From Acinetobacter sp. ANC 4178 (GTDB lineage: Bacteria > Pseudomonadota > Gammaproteobacteria > Pseudomonadales > Moraxellaceae): a DNA stretch of 64,000 bases. The notes under the pieces were generated by a model. That model saw nothing but the letters and a program-made list of their open reading frames with translations, did not search any database and had not been told where the DNA came from. A program made the translations under genes and the position numbers. The DNA is taken from the NCBI RefSeq assembly GCF_004331175.1, contig NZ_SJOD01000004.1, positions 300,269 to 364,268 of the forward strand, written 5' to 3'. Every line of letters begins with the position of its first letter. Position 1 is the first letter of the stretch. Below are positions 18,855 through 26,939 of the stretch, one piece after another.

Positions 18855-18942
18855 AATCTGCATCAATTGCGTTCCAATATTGGACTATTAATTGCTTTTT
18901 GAAGATGCCATTGCGCCATTTTAACACAGGATACCCTCGCTA

Positions 18943-20052
18943 ATGGATCAGCCACATACTATCGACTACCGCGTATTGGTGGACAATTTGACCACCGCGA
19001 TTTTGCTTGTCGACAGTAAACTGAATATTTTTTACTTAAACTCATCATGTGAATCTTTGTTTGATATGAGTTTATTACGAGCAAATGGACAACCCGTCTT
19101 AAATTTGCTGCATATGCCAAACGATGAATTTAATACAGAAGAAGCATTATTTAACACTTTAGCCACTGGTCAGCCTTATACTCGTCGTGAAGCCACAATT
19201 AACGTTAACTTTAAAGACATTCATGTGGATTACACGGTTTCACAACTCAATGCAGGTAAACCTTACCACCCCTTACTTTTAATTGAGCTTAATCCAATTG
19301 ATCGGATGTTGAAAATTTCTAAAGAAGAAAACCTCATTCAACAACATCAAGTCGCACGCCAACTCATTCGTGGGGTAGCCCATGAAATTAAAAACCCCTT
19401 AGGTGGTATCCGCGGTGCGACACAGCTTTTAGCCCGCAGTTTAAATAATCCAGAATATTCAGAATTCACTGACATTATCATCAGCGAAGTGGATCGGTTG
19501 CGCAATCTTGCCGATACCATGCTGGGTTCTCGTCAGTTACCAAGTTATGAGCCAGTCAACGTTCATGAACCTTTAGAACGTGTTCGATCACTCATCGCTA
19601 ACCAGACTAAAAAGAAAATCAAAATCACACGCGATTACGACTTATCTTTACCTGAAGTTAAAGCAGATCGTGATCAACTGATTCAAGTCATGCTCAACAT
19701 CAGTGTTAATGCAGTGCAAGCCATGATGGAAAACAAGGATTTCTTTACCGAACATCAACCAGAACTGGTTTTAAGAACTCGAATTCAACGTCTTGTCACC
19801 ATTAATGGTGTACTGAATCGCTCTGCGGTTCGTGTTGATATTGAAGATAACGGGCCGGGTGTTCCAGAAGAAATTCTGGAATCCGTGTTCTACCCACTTG
19901 TGACTGGCCGTGCTAAAGGCACTGGGCTCGGTCTGAGTATTGCACAAAACATAATGCACCAACACAACGGAATGATTGAATGCCAATCTGTTCCCGGAAA
20001 AACAGTATTTAGCTTATATTTACCTTGGGAGTCTAACCATGTCGCGAAATAA
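18943..20052 (+). CDS. glnL: Nitrogen regulation sensor kinase NtrB (NR II)
   Basis: NtrB phosphorylates NtrC when nitrogen is scarce and, with PII protein, acts as its phosphatase when nitrogen is plentiful. The 369-residue soluble protein has a PAS domain (about 8-115) and a HisKA domain with His147 in GVAHEIKNPLGGIRGA. The HATPase domain follows: N box QVMLNISVNAVQAM, G1 DIEDNGPGVP, G2 GRAKGTGLGLSI. There are no membrane segments, as expected for NtrB. Its end overlaps the ntrC start by 14 bp. Confidence 0.96.
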   Translation: MDQPHTIDYRVLVDNLTTAILLVDSKLNIFYLNSSCESLFDMSLLRANGQPVLNLLHMPNDEFNTEEALFNTLATGQPYTRREATINVNFKDIHVDYTVSQLNAGKPYHPLLLIELNPIDRMLKISKEENLIQQHQVARQLIRGVAHEIKNPLGGIRGATQLLARSLNNPEYSEFTDIIISEVDRLRNLADTMLGSRQLPSYEPVNVHEPLERVRSLIANQTKKKIKITRDYDLSLPEVKADRDQLIQVMLNISVNAVQAMMENKDFFTEHQPELVLRTRIQRLVTINGVLNRSAVRVDIEDNGPGVPEEILESVFYPLVTGRAKGTGLGLSIAQNIMHQHNGMIECQSVPGKTVFSLYLPWESNHVAK

Positions 20053-21514
20053 AATATGGGTAATTGATGATGATCGCGCCATGCGATGGGTGCTAGAAAA
20101 AACATTCAAAGAAGAAGGTTTTGATGTTACTAGCTTTGAAGAAGCACAATCTGCTTTAGACCAACTGGCAACGGATGCGCCTGATGTCATTCTTACAGAC
20201 ATTCGCATGCCCGGAATTGATGGTCTGACCTTTTTAGCCAAGGTTAAAAGCAATTACCCTGACCTCCCTGTCATCATTATGACAGCGCACTCTGATCTTG
20301 AATCAGCCGTGTCTAGTTATCAAACGGGTGCTTTTGAATATTTACCCAAACCATTTGATATTGATGAAGCATTAGCATTAGTCAATCGTGCAATCTTGCA
20401 CATCACCAAACTACAACAACAAGAATCTGCAAAAACAGCTTTACCCATTCAATCTACAGAAATTATTGGCGAATCTCCTGCCATGCAGGAAGTCTTCCGT
20501 GCCATTGGTCGTTTATCACAATCCCACATTACCGTGTTAATTAATGGTGAGTCTGGTACAGGTAAAGAATTAGTTGCCCATGCACTACATCGTCACTCAC
20601 CTCGTAGTAGCAAGCCATTTATTGCTTTAAATATGGCAGCAATTCCAAAAGACTTAATCGAAACTGAACTATTCGGTCATGAGAAAGGTGCATTTACTGG
20701 CGCCAACACGCAACGTCAAGGTCGTTTTGAACAAGCCAATGGCGGCACGTTATTCCTCGATGAAATTGGTGACATGCCTTTCGAAACCCAAACTCGTCTA
20801 TTACGCGTTTTGGCAGATGGCGAGTTCTATCGCGTCGGTGGTCACATTCCGGTTAAAGTCGATGTCCGTATTGTGGCAGCAACACACCAAGACCTCGAAA
20901 AATTAGTCAATGAAGGACGTTTCCGTGAAGACTTATATCACCGTCTTAACGTGATCCGCATTCATATTCCAAAACTTGCACATCGTAGTGAAGATATTCC
21001 AATGCTGGCGCAGCACTTCCTTGCACGCGCAGGCAAGGAACTTGGGGTCAGTCCAAAAATTCTACGCATTGAAACGCAAGAATATATGCAGCAACTTCCT
21101 TGGCCAGGGAATGTGCGTCAATTAGAAAATACTTGCCGCTGGCTCACTGTCATGATTACTGGCCGTGAAGTTTATCCAGAAGATCTCCCATCTGAACTTA
21201 AGCAAATTCCAATTGAGAAAGCATCAGAACAGTCTACGACCTCTCATTTTGATCGTATTTCACTACATCATTGGGATGAGTTACTGGGTCAATGGGCGAT
21301 TCAAAAGCTTAAAAATGGTGAAATGAAGATTCTGGATATTGCGACGCCGATGTTTGAACGCACACTCATTAATGCTGCACTACAACAGACACGTGGTCGC
21401 AAACGCCATGCTGCTGAACTTTTAGGTTGGGGGCGAAATACGCTGACACGCAAACTAAAAGAGCTTGGCATGGATACAGCAGATGATGATATTGAAGAAG
21501 AAATTGAAGGTTAA
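20039..21514 (+). CDS. glnG: Nitrogen regulation response regulator NtrC (NR I)
   Basis: NtrC is the enhancer-binding activator of sigma-54 promoters for nitrogen assimilation. From ATG 20039 it is 491 residues. The receiver domain has Asp54 as phosphorylation site (ILTDIRMPG), acidic DDD at 10-12 and Lys at LPKPFD. The AAA+ domain (about 140-380) has Walker A GESGTGKE and the sigma-54 contact loop GAFTGA. The Fis-type HTH (RKRHAAELLGWGRNTLTRKL) is at the end. The open frame begins at 19976, but that start would lie deep in ntrB. Likely autoregulated through the upstream site at 18715. Confidence 0.97.
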   Translation: MSRNKIWVIDDDRAMRWVLEKTFKEEGFDVTSFEEAQSALDQLATDAPDVILTDIRMPGIDGLTFLAKVKSNYPDLPVIIMTAHSDLESAVSSYQTGAFEYLPKPFDIDEALALVNRAILHITKLQQQESAKTALPIQSTEIIGESPAMQEVFRAIGRLSQSHITVLINGESGTGKELVAHALHRHSPRSSKPFIALNMAAIPKDLIETELFGHEKGAFTGANTQRQGRFEQANGGTLFLDEIGDMPFETQTRLLRVLADGEFYRVGGHIPVKVDVRIVAATHQDLEKLVNEGRFREDLYHRLNVIRIHIPKLAHRSEDIPMLAQHFLARAGKELGVSPKILRIETQEYMQQLPWPGNVRQLENTCRWLTVMITGREVYPEDLPSELKQIPIEKASEQSTTSHFDRISLHHWDELLGQWAIQKLKNGEMKILDIATPMFERTLINAALQQTRGRKRHAAELLGWGRNTLTRKLKELGMDTADDDIEEEIEG

Positions 21515-21520
21515 TGCCTA

Positions 21521-21552
21521 AAAAAACAGCTCCTTAATGGAGCTGTTTTTAT
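21521..21552 (+). terminator. Rho-independent terminator after ntrC
   Basis: AAAACAGCTCC-TTAAT-GGAGCTGTTTTT, an 11-bp stem with flanking A and T runs, directly after ntrC. It also faces the convergent small gene ending at 21560 and can work in both directions. Confidence 0.92.
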
Positions 21553-21559
21553 TGTATCA

Positions 21560-21880
21560 CTACGCTGCAAAGCCAGTATAACGATACATATTTTCTACAC
21601 CCAATTTTGAACGCACCAAAATGGTCTGCTCAAAATCAACTTTCTGGATTTCTTCATATACATTCGCAGCTTCATCATCATGAATTTCATCCACCGAACG
21701 AGGCATTTTTTCCTCAAAACGATCTGAGACAAACTCAAAGCCCAAATCCATTGCAATAAATAGAGTATGTTCGCATGGTTGGATATATTGCTCTTGCGCC
21801 CAATCTACAACAGCCTGCTGGCAAATTGGACAACAGATATTACTTTCTGCTGCATCTATTTCAATAATTTGTTGGTACAT
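21560..21880 (-). CDS. Small conserved-looking protein with Cys-rich (zinc-like) motif
   Basis: A 106-residue protein I cannot assign. Near the N-terminus are CCPICQ (residues 16-21) and PCEH about 20 residues later, a C-x2-C plus C-x-H arrangement that could bind one zinc ion. The rest is acidic with EEKMPRSVDEIHDDEAANVYEE and ends in an aromatic-rich tail. No signal peptide or membrane segment. It is a single gene between ntrC and a LysR gene, with an inverted repeat just before its start. Coding nature is supported by the length of the frame, a terminator at its end and balanced composition. Confidence 0.6.
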   Translation of the reverse strand: MYQQIIEIDAAESNICCPICQQAVVDWAQEQYIQPCEHTLFIAMDLGFEFVSDRFEEKMPRSVDEIHDDEAANVYEEIQKVDFEQTILVRSKLGVENMYRYTGFAA

Positions 21881-21889
21881 CTTTTTTCA

Positions 21890-21911
21890 ACTGCAATCAC
21901 TTCATTGCAGT
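21890..21911 (-). promoter_or_regulatory. Inverted repeat in the leader of the Cys-motif gene
   Basis: ACTGCAAT-GAAGTG-ATTGCAGT on the minus strand is a perfect 8-bp stem with a 6-nt loop, ending 9 bp before the ATG at 21880. The only possible ribosome binding site (GAAAAAAG) is directly 3' of the stem. It could be an operator or an RNA hairpin that affects translation. Confidence 0.4.
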
Positions 21912-22017
21912 CTAATAGATTCAACAGCAAAATTACATGAAAGACATATGATTTAAAATTGACAATATGCAACATTAACTCTAAATTTTATAAATTGTTG
22001 CATAAATGGAATTATAA

Positions 22018-22923
22018 ATGTTATCCGACCTCGACGATTTTTATTGCTTTGCATTGGTGGTTGAACATGGCGGCTTTAGTGCAGCAGAACGCGCTACAGA
22101 CATTCCAAAATCAAAACTCAGTCGTCGCGTTTATAATTTAGAAGAACGTCTTGGCGTACGTCTTATTCAGCGCAGCTCACGTCATTTTGCTGTGACGGAA
22201 ATTGGCATGAATGTCTATCGACATGCTCAAGTCATGATGAACGCCGCACAAGCAGCTCACGATTTAGTCGATCATTTAAGCGTAGAACCACGCGGTGTGA
22301 TTAAAGTCAGTCTTCCTGTCTCGATTGCTCAAAATGAAATGACCAAAATTCTGCCTAACTTTCTGAAAAAATACCCAGAAATTAAAGTACAACTTCTGGT
22401 GAGTAATCGTCGGGTGGATGTCATTAATGAAGGTATAGATATAGCGCTTCGCGTACGATCAAATCTTGACGATGATCCTAGCCTTATCTTGAGAAAATTT
22501 GAATTAATTGAACAGCATCTGTTTGCCAGTCAAGCTTATCTAAATGAATTTGGTGAACTTAAACAACCTGAAGATTTAGCACATCACCATATACTGAGTA
22601 TGGTCGATGAGCATCTTGATCAGCAAATTATTGTACATGATAGCCAGAACCATCAAAAGAAAATCAAGGTGAATCCCATTGTTATGGGTTCAGACTTAAT
22701 GATGTTGGCACAACTGGCCCGACAAAACTGCGGCATCGCCTTACTACCAGATTCGATTGCTCTCGATTTCATTAAAACTGGAGAGCTTGTCCGTGTTTTA
22801 CCTGAATGGAAAGCACCTCATGGTATATTTCATGCAGTCTATCCATCTCGCAGAGGACAACTTCCAGCTGTACGCGTTTTTATTGATTACTTAGTTGAAC
22901 ATTTAACGCAAAAGCATAAGTAA
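22018..22923 (+). CDS. LysR family transcriptional regulator
   Basis: A 301-residue LysR-type regulator. Residues 1-60 form the winged HTH (VVEHGGFSAAERATDIPKSKLSRRVYNLE), followed by the linker helix and a periplasmic-binding-protein-like effector domain (about 90-295) with RVRSNLDDDPSLILRKFE and GIALLPDS. The closest subgroup by pattern is the DsdA/PecT-like LysR set with the VEPRGVIKVSLPVS start of the effector domain. The target is unknown: the adjacent genes are the unassigned Cys-motif protein and map, neither a usual LysR partner. Confidence 0.88.
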   Translation: MLSDLDDFYCFALVVEHGGFSAAERATDIPKSKLSRRVYNLEERLGVRLIQRSSRHFAVTEIGMNVYRHAQVMMNAAQAAHDLVDHLSVEPRGVIKVSLPVSIAQNEMTKILPNFLKKYPEIKVQLLVSNRRVDVINEGIDIALRVRSNLDDDPSLILRKFELIEQHLFASQAYLNEFGELKQPEDLAHHHILSMVDEHLDQQIIVHDSQNHQKKIKVNPIVMGSDLMMLAQLARQNCGIALLPDSIALDFIKTGELVRVLPEWKAPHGIFHAVYPSRRGQLPAVRVFIDYLVEHLTQKHK

Positions 22924-22927
22924 AGGC

Positions 22928-22987
22928 AAAAAAAAGCTTATCCGCGAAGGATAAGCTTGAAAATAAGAAACTACAGCGAGAATCTTG
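22928..22987 (-). ncRNA. Candidate small RNA between the LysR gene and map
   Basis: The minus strand carries a promoter-like pair (22994-23022) followed about 30 nt later by a strong intrinsic terminator: AAGCTTATCC-TTCGC-GGATAAGCTT and a T-run, at 22958-22928. The map gene has its own terminator at 23128-23155, so this second minus-strand terminator needs another transcript to explain it. The predicted RNA is about 60 nt and has no ORF. The hairpin lacks a T-run on the plus strand, so it is not a standard terminator for the LysR gene. Confidence 0.4.
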
Positions 22988-22993
22988 GAGTGC

Positions 22994-23022
22994 ATTTTAT
23001 ATACCGATCACAATTCAATCAA
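22994..23022 (-). promoter_or_regulatory. Putative promoter of the candidate small RNA
   Basis: TTGATT (23022-23017) and TAAAAT (22999-22994) on the minus strand are spaced by exactly 17 bp. In AT-rich DNA such matches also occur by chance; its value comes from the downstream terminator. Confidence 0.4.
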
Positions 23023-23127
23023 ATATAAAAAAACGATTAATTTGAGCACTTAAAAATCACACAATCAAGAAAAACTTTAGTTCAGCCAGAATAAAAATCG
23101 AAATTAACTATTAATATCGATGAATAA

Positions 23128-23155
23128 ATAAAAAATTTAGACTTAAGTCTAAACT
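23128..23155 (-). terminator. Rho-independent terminator after map
   Basis: On the minus strand the perfect palindrome TTTAGAC-TTAA-GTCTAAA (23153-23136) runs into TTTTTTATTT, 19 bp after the map stop codon. Confidence 0.75.
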
Positions 23156-23171
23156 CACCTTAATTTAGTTG

Positions 23172-23969
23172 TCACTTAATTTCTGGATAATCGCCCGTCC
23201 CTTCTGGCCAAGGCGTCAATAACTCAAATCCAGTCTCTGTGACTGCAACCATATGCTCCCATTGGGCAGACAACGACTTGTCCGTGGTCACTACCGTCCA
23301 ACCATCTTCAAGCTCTTTTACACTGCTGCGCCCCATATTCACCATTGGCTCAATGGTAAACACCATCCCTTTTTTCAACTTTAAACCCAAACCAGGTTTA
23401 CCATAATGCAGAACGCTAGGCTGCTCATGATAGACCTTCCCTATACCATGACCACAATACTCTTTAACAATACTAAACCCTTCACGCTGCGCAACCGTCT
23501 GAATTGCAAAACCAATATCCCCTAATGTTGCATCAGGTTTAACCGCTTGAATCCCCGCTAGCATCGCCTCATAAGTGGTATCGACCAGTTTCTTCGCTTC
23601 AGGCTTAATACTACCCACATAATACATACGACTGGTGTCACCAAAGTAACCATCTTTAATAATTGCAACGTCGATGTTGATAATATCCCCATCTTGTAAA
23701 ATACGGGTAGCCGAAGGAATACCATGACAAACAACCTCATTGGGGGAAATACATGTAGTTTTTGTATAACCGTAATAACCAATATTTGCAGGAATTACAT
23801 TTAAGGTATTTACAATATAATCATGACAAATATCATCCAGATATTCAGTACTGACTCCAGGCTGAACATGCTCGCCAATCATTGCCAAAACCTGTGCAGC
23901 CAATCGCCCTGACACACGCAGATTTTCAATATCTTGCTCAGTTTTAATCACGACTGAAGAAGCCAGCAT
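23172..23969 (-). CDS. map: Methionine aminopeptidase, type I
   Basis: Map removes the initiator methionine from nascent proteins. The 265-residue enzyme has the pita-bread fold metal ligands: INIDVAIIKDGYFGDTSRM (two Asp), GHGIGKVYHEQP (His), FTIEPMVNMG (Glu) and the C-terminal EHMVAVTETG (Glu). Length and ligands match type Ia bacterial enzymes. Unlike many genomes, rpsB is not adjacent. Some Acinetobacter genomes carry more than one map; whether this is the only copy cannot be told here. Confidence 0.95.
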   Translation of the reverse strand: MLASSVVIKTEQDIENLRVSGRLAAQVLAMIGEHVQPGVSTEYLDDICHDYIVNTLNVIPANIGYYGYTKTTCISPNEVVCHGIPSATRILQDGDIINIDVAIIKDGYFGDTSRMYYVGSIKPEAKKLVDTTYEAMLAGIQAVKPDATLGDIGFAIQTVAQREGFSIVKEYCGHGIGKVYHEQPSVLHYGKPGLGLKLKKGMVFTIEPMVNMGRSSVKELEDGWTVVTTDKSLSAQWEHMVAVTETGFELLTPWPEGTGDYPEIK

Positions 23970-24295
23970 ATTCTCACCCTCTTAAATAATGCAGGCATTA
24001 TAATCCTTTTCATTTGAAAATGTTGTCTGGGATGACTTCGTAAGCATGATGTATGCAAACACCCTAAACTGAGTGCAATAAATTGCGCGAACCAATTCAT
24101 CTGCCCAATTTATTTTTATAAATTTCTAAACATACTCTTTAGTAATTTTTTATCAATTTTCAGCCATATAATTCAACCATTTGCTAAATTAAATGAAAAA
24201 TTGTATAAAAAAAATTCATATTACATATAAAAAATTTTCCCAAGTCCTTATTTTTCTACTAGAATCGCCTGTTTTTAGTCAATGCATCTCTTGAA
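23970..24295. other. Divergent map/brnQ intergenic region
   Basis: A 326-bp AT-rich stretch with no ORF. TAGAAT at about 24260 precedes brnQ by ~30 bp and could be a -10 box, but the -35 is poor. I see no clear operator. Confidence 0.5.
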
Positions 24296-25588
24296 ATGAC
24301 GAATCTTCGTACTAGAGATATTATTGCCTTGGGTTTTATGACCTTTGCTCTGTTCATTGGGGCAGGCAATATTATCTTTCCTCCTATTGTTGCCCAACAA
24401 GCGGGTGAACATGTTTGGCTAGCTGCTGCTGGCTTTCTGGTCACCGCAGTGGGTTTACCTGTAATTACCATCATTGCACTTTCACGCGTAGAAGGTTCAA
24501 TTCAACTACTCAGCTCTCCACTGGGTAAAGTTGCCAGTTTAATCTTAACAATTGTCTGTTATTTGGCTGTAGGTCCACTCTTCGCTACACCACGTACAGC
24601 AACTGTTTCTTATGAAATTGGATTTTCTTCATATTTTGGTACTTCGCCAAATAGCTTGCTGATTTACAGCATTATCTATTTTGCAATAGTAACCCTAGTT
24701 TCACTTTATCCAAACAAGTTATTGGATACTGTTGGACACTTCCTAGCACCAATCAAAATTGTTTCTTTAGCCGTACTCGGTATTGCAGCATTCTTAATCC
24801 CTGCGGGTTACATCCCTCCTGCAATTAATAATTATGCAAGCAGCCCTGTGTCTGAAGGTTTTGTCAATGGCTATCTCACCATGGATACGCTTGGCGCTCT
24901 GGTATTTGGTATCGTGATTATTCATGCCATTCACTCACGCGGTGTGACTGACAAAAAGTTAGTTACAAAATACGCAGTGATTGCTGGTCTTATTTCAGGT
25001 GTTGGTTTAACGCTGGTTTATCTCAGTTTGTTTAAACTCGGACTTGGAAGTCATGAAGTTGCACCAAATGCAGCAAATGGTGCTGTTATTTTGCATGCTT
25101 ATGTACAACATGCTTTTGGTGATTTAGGCTCGATCTTCCTTACGGGCATGATTTTCCTTGCATGTATGGTTACTGCAATTGGCCTGACCTGTGCATGTGC
25201 TGAATACTTCTCAGAACTGACTCAAATTCCTTATAAGATTTTTGTATTTGTTTTAGTGGGTTTTTCACTACTGATCTCTAACTTAGGTTTAACCAAACTC
25301 ATTGCGGTATCCGTCCCTGTGCTATGTGCGATTTATCCGCCTGCAATTGTAGTGATCATGCTCAGTTTCTTCGCGAAATTCTGCAAAAATCCTCCTGCAG
25401 TGATTGCACCAGTGACAGCAGTTGCTTTTATCTTTGGAATTTTAGAAGGTTTAAAAGCAGCAGAACTCAATTCTTTTTTACCAGAATTTGTTCAACATCT
25501 ACCATTGAATGAACAAAATCTTGCATGGTTAATCCCATCTTTGCTGGTTCTGGTTATTGCACTCATCTGCGACAAATTTAGAAAATAA
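24296..25588 (+). CDS. brnQ: Branched-chain amino acid transporter BrnQ (LIVCS family)
   Basis: BrnQ imports leucine, isoleucine and valine with Na+ or H+. The 430-residue protein is almost entirely hydrophobic with about 12 membrane helices. It begins TRDIIALGFMTFALFIGAGNIIFPP, the family hallmark, followed by GPLFATPRTATVSYE near residue 95, another conserved block. Monocistronic, with no clear terminator in the 490-bp gap behind it. Confidence 0.95.
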   Translation: MTNLRTRDIIALGFMTFALFIGAGNIIFPPIVAQQAGEHVWLAAAGFLVTAVGLPVITIIALSRVEGSIQLLSSPLGKVASLILTIVCYLAVGPLFATPRTATVSYEIGFSSYFGTSPNSLLIYSIIYFAIVTLVSLYPNKLLDTVGHFLAPIKIVSLAVLGIAAFLIPAGYIPPAINNYASSPVSEGFVNGYLTMDTLGALVFGIVIIHAIHSRGVTDKKLVTKYAVIAGLISGVGLTLVYLSLFKLGLGSHEVAPNAANGAVILHAYVQHAFGDLGSIFLTGMIFLACMVTAIGLTCACAEYFSELTQIPYKIFVFVLVGFSLLISNLGLTKLIAVSVPVLCAIYPPAIVVIMLSFFAKFCKNPPAVIAPVTAVAFIFGILEGLKAAELNSFLPEFVQHLPLNEQNLAWLIPSLLVLVIALICDKFRK

Positions 25589-25614
25589 GCTTTCAATTTG
25601 TAATTAAAATCCAA

Positions 25615-25765
25615 TTTTACCCAAATTCGATTTTAGATGTGACCAATAAATGTCGGTTTTACCCAAATCAACTTTTATTGTTTACTTTTCGCAGTCATGC
25701 AATACCATGCCCTGCATGTCTAAATATCCCTTCGAGTTAATCTCTTTTGCCAAATTCAACTTTTT
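25615..25765 (+). repeat. Three degenerate ~21-bp direct repeats
   Basis: Copies begin at 25615, 25657 and 25745, so the steps are 42 and 88 bp, close to whole helical turns. Copies 1 and 2 share TTTTACCCAAAT exactly; copies 2 and 3 share CAACTTTT. They may be binding sites of one regulator or decayed sequence; no partner is known. Confidence 0.35.
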
Positions 25766-26035
25766 TGGTCTAATTTTTGCTTTATACGACTTAAGCACTA
25801 TTAAGCTTTTTCAAATATAGAAATAGGCTAAGTGTTAGGGTTATGAATATCATATTGATGACATATTTGATTAAAACAATATGTACATAAAATTATTACC
25901 TAATAAAATATGAACTATTCATAAAGTAAACAATCCACCATACAAATTCCAATGTTAGTAAAATTTAATGAAAAAATAACGGTATTAGCTATTGAAATAC
26001 CGATTAATTCGCAGTACAACATTAGTAACCAATCC

Positions 26036-26074
26036 GACCAAAACACTTAGGTTTAGGTCAAATTCATAGGAGGG
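26036..26074 (+). promoter_or_regulatory. Leader hairpin and strong ribosome binding site
   Basis: GACCAAAAC-ACTTAG-GTTTAGGTC (26036-26059) pairs at 8 of 9 positions and ends 8 nt before AGGAGGG (26068-26074), an almost ideal Shine-Dalgarno sequence. This ribosome binding site has zero spacing to the ATG at 26075 and 6 nt to the ATG at 26081, so it selects 26081 as start. Confidence 0.5.
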
Positions 26075-26080
26075 ATGGAG

Positions 26081-26323
26081 ATGTTATCATTACATTTCAA
26101 CAAGCAAGTCTTCATTAACGCTCTAAAAGCAAACAAGAATATGGTCACGTACTTAAGTACAACTGTGGCACTTATGCTGACTTTGCTTTTTCACGGACTC
26201 ATACAAGGGCACCTGAAGGCTGAATATTTTGCTTACGCTCTTTTTGTTTCTGCCGCCTTTTACAGTTGGGCAGTAATTGATCAAAAAGTCCGTGCCCAGA
26301 AAAAATCTAAGAATTTCGATTGA
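26081..26323 (+). CDS. Small two-helix membrane protein, function unknown
   Basis: 80 residues from ATG 26081, chosen because AGGAGGG at 26068-26074 is properly spaced from it and not from the ATG 6 bp earlier. Two hydrophobic segments (about 24-43 and 51-68) are joined by a short polar loop (QGHLKAEY), with basic ends (Lys-rich N-side, KVRAQKKSKNFD at the C-terminus), so both ends are likely cytosolic. No family recognised. The strong ribosome binding site and a following hairpin support that it is expressed. Unrelated in direction to the next membrane gene. Confidence 0.65.
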   Translation: MLSLHFNKQVFINALKANKNMVTYLSTTVALMLTLLFHGLIQGHLKAEYFAYALFVSAAFYSWAVIDQKVRAQKKSKNFD

Positions 26324-26325
26324 AC

Positions 26326-26352
26326 AGATGGATGATTATTCATCCATCTTTA
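26326..26352 (+). terminator. Probable terminator of the small membrane protein gene
   Basis: AGATGGATGA-TTAT-TCATCCATCT, a perfect 10-bp stem 3 bp after the stop codon, followed by only TTTAAAAAAA. The short T-run makes it weaker than other terminators in the window. Confidence 0.65.
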
Positions 26353-26369
26353 AAAAAATATGTAAATAA

Positions 26370-26825
26370 TTAAAATAAATTAAGCCCAGCTCCTAGCACC
26401 AACATTCCCGTCGCAAACAGCTCCCCCACCACGAGTAAAACCATCGCTATCGTCATCATCGCCCGCGGTAGAACCTTATTACCCAATTGATGAGGGACTC
26501 GAAATTGATTGGTTGTGTCTTTTAAATAACCATGCAACGCATAACTCAATATTGATGCACTAAAGAAAACCAAATTGATCATTACAAAAATCAGATTCCA
26601 CGTTTCAGACCAAATTGAAAATTCAGCAAGCACAGCCAAAATCAAAGTTGCAGATGCATATAACAAACTACTTCTATGCGCGATATCCACATAATAATGT
26701 GCTCTTGCTTGAGTCGAATGTCTAATCTGCCAGTATTTCCAAACCCCAGTTAACATACCCAACCATAAATACACACCACTAAAAAGAATTGCCAATTTCA
26801 TTGCAATTGAAAAATGATCGAACAC
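26370..26825 (-). CDS. Four-helix inner membrane protein, function unknown
   Basis: 151 residues with four hydrophobic segments (about 9-31, 48-72, 78-98 and 124-148) separated by short charged loops such as RHSTQARAHYYVDIAHRSS. No signal peptide and no catalytic motif seen; family not recognised. The frame opens with GTG codons only. I start at the GTG at 26825 because AAGGGG (26837-26832) is 6 bp upstream of it, while the GTG at 26831 directly abuts that site. Divergent from the alpha/beta hydrolase gene. Confidence 0.6.
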   Translation of the reverse strand: MFDHFSIAMKLAILFSGVYLWLGMLTGVWKYWQIRHSTQARAHYYVDIAHRSSLLYASATLILAVLAEFSIWSETWNLIFVMINLVFFSASILSYALHGYLKDTTNQFRVPHQLGNKVLPRAMMTIAMVLLVVGELFATGMLVLGAGLNLF

Positions 26826-26939
26826 TACCACCCCTTATACTTCTTAAATATGAGATTTCTGACTTCTAAGTCATACTTTTAATAAGTTTCTTTTTAGAAC
26901 TTAGGTAAAGTAATCTAAAACAGCAAATACATAACGCTT

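Larger units (their letters stand above)
18592..18942. other. Divergent rimO/ntrB intergenic region
   Basis: A 351-bp non-coding region. It holds two TGCACCA elements 42 bp apart (one part of a near-perfect NtrC dyad) and a sigma-54-type promoter facing ntrB. A promoter for rimO is expected near 18600-18650 but I could not single one out. No ORF of note. Confidence 0.7.
25589..26080. other. 492-bp gap after brnQ with degenerate direct repeats
   Basis: No ORF. It contains three related elements at 25615, 25657 and 25745 (TTTTACCCAAATTCGATTTTA, TTTTACCCAAATCAACTTTTA, TTTTGCCAAATTCAACTTTTT), a CGGTATT/AATACCG hairpin at 25980-26002 and a second hairpin at 26036-26059 just before the next gene's ribosome binding site. 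Confidence 0.5.

Noticed and set aside
22930..22960. Terminator of the LysR gene
   Set aside because: On the plus strand the stem is followed by GAAAATAAG without a T-run; the T-run is only on the minus strand.
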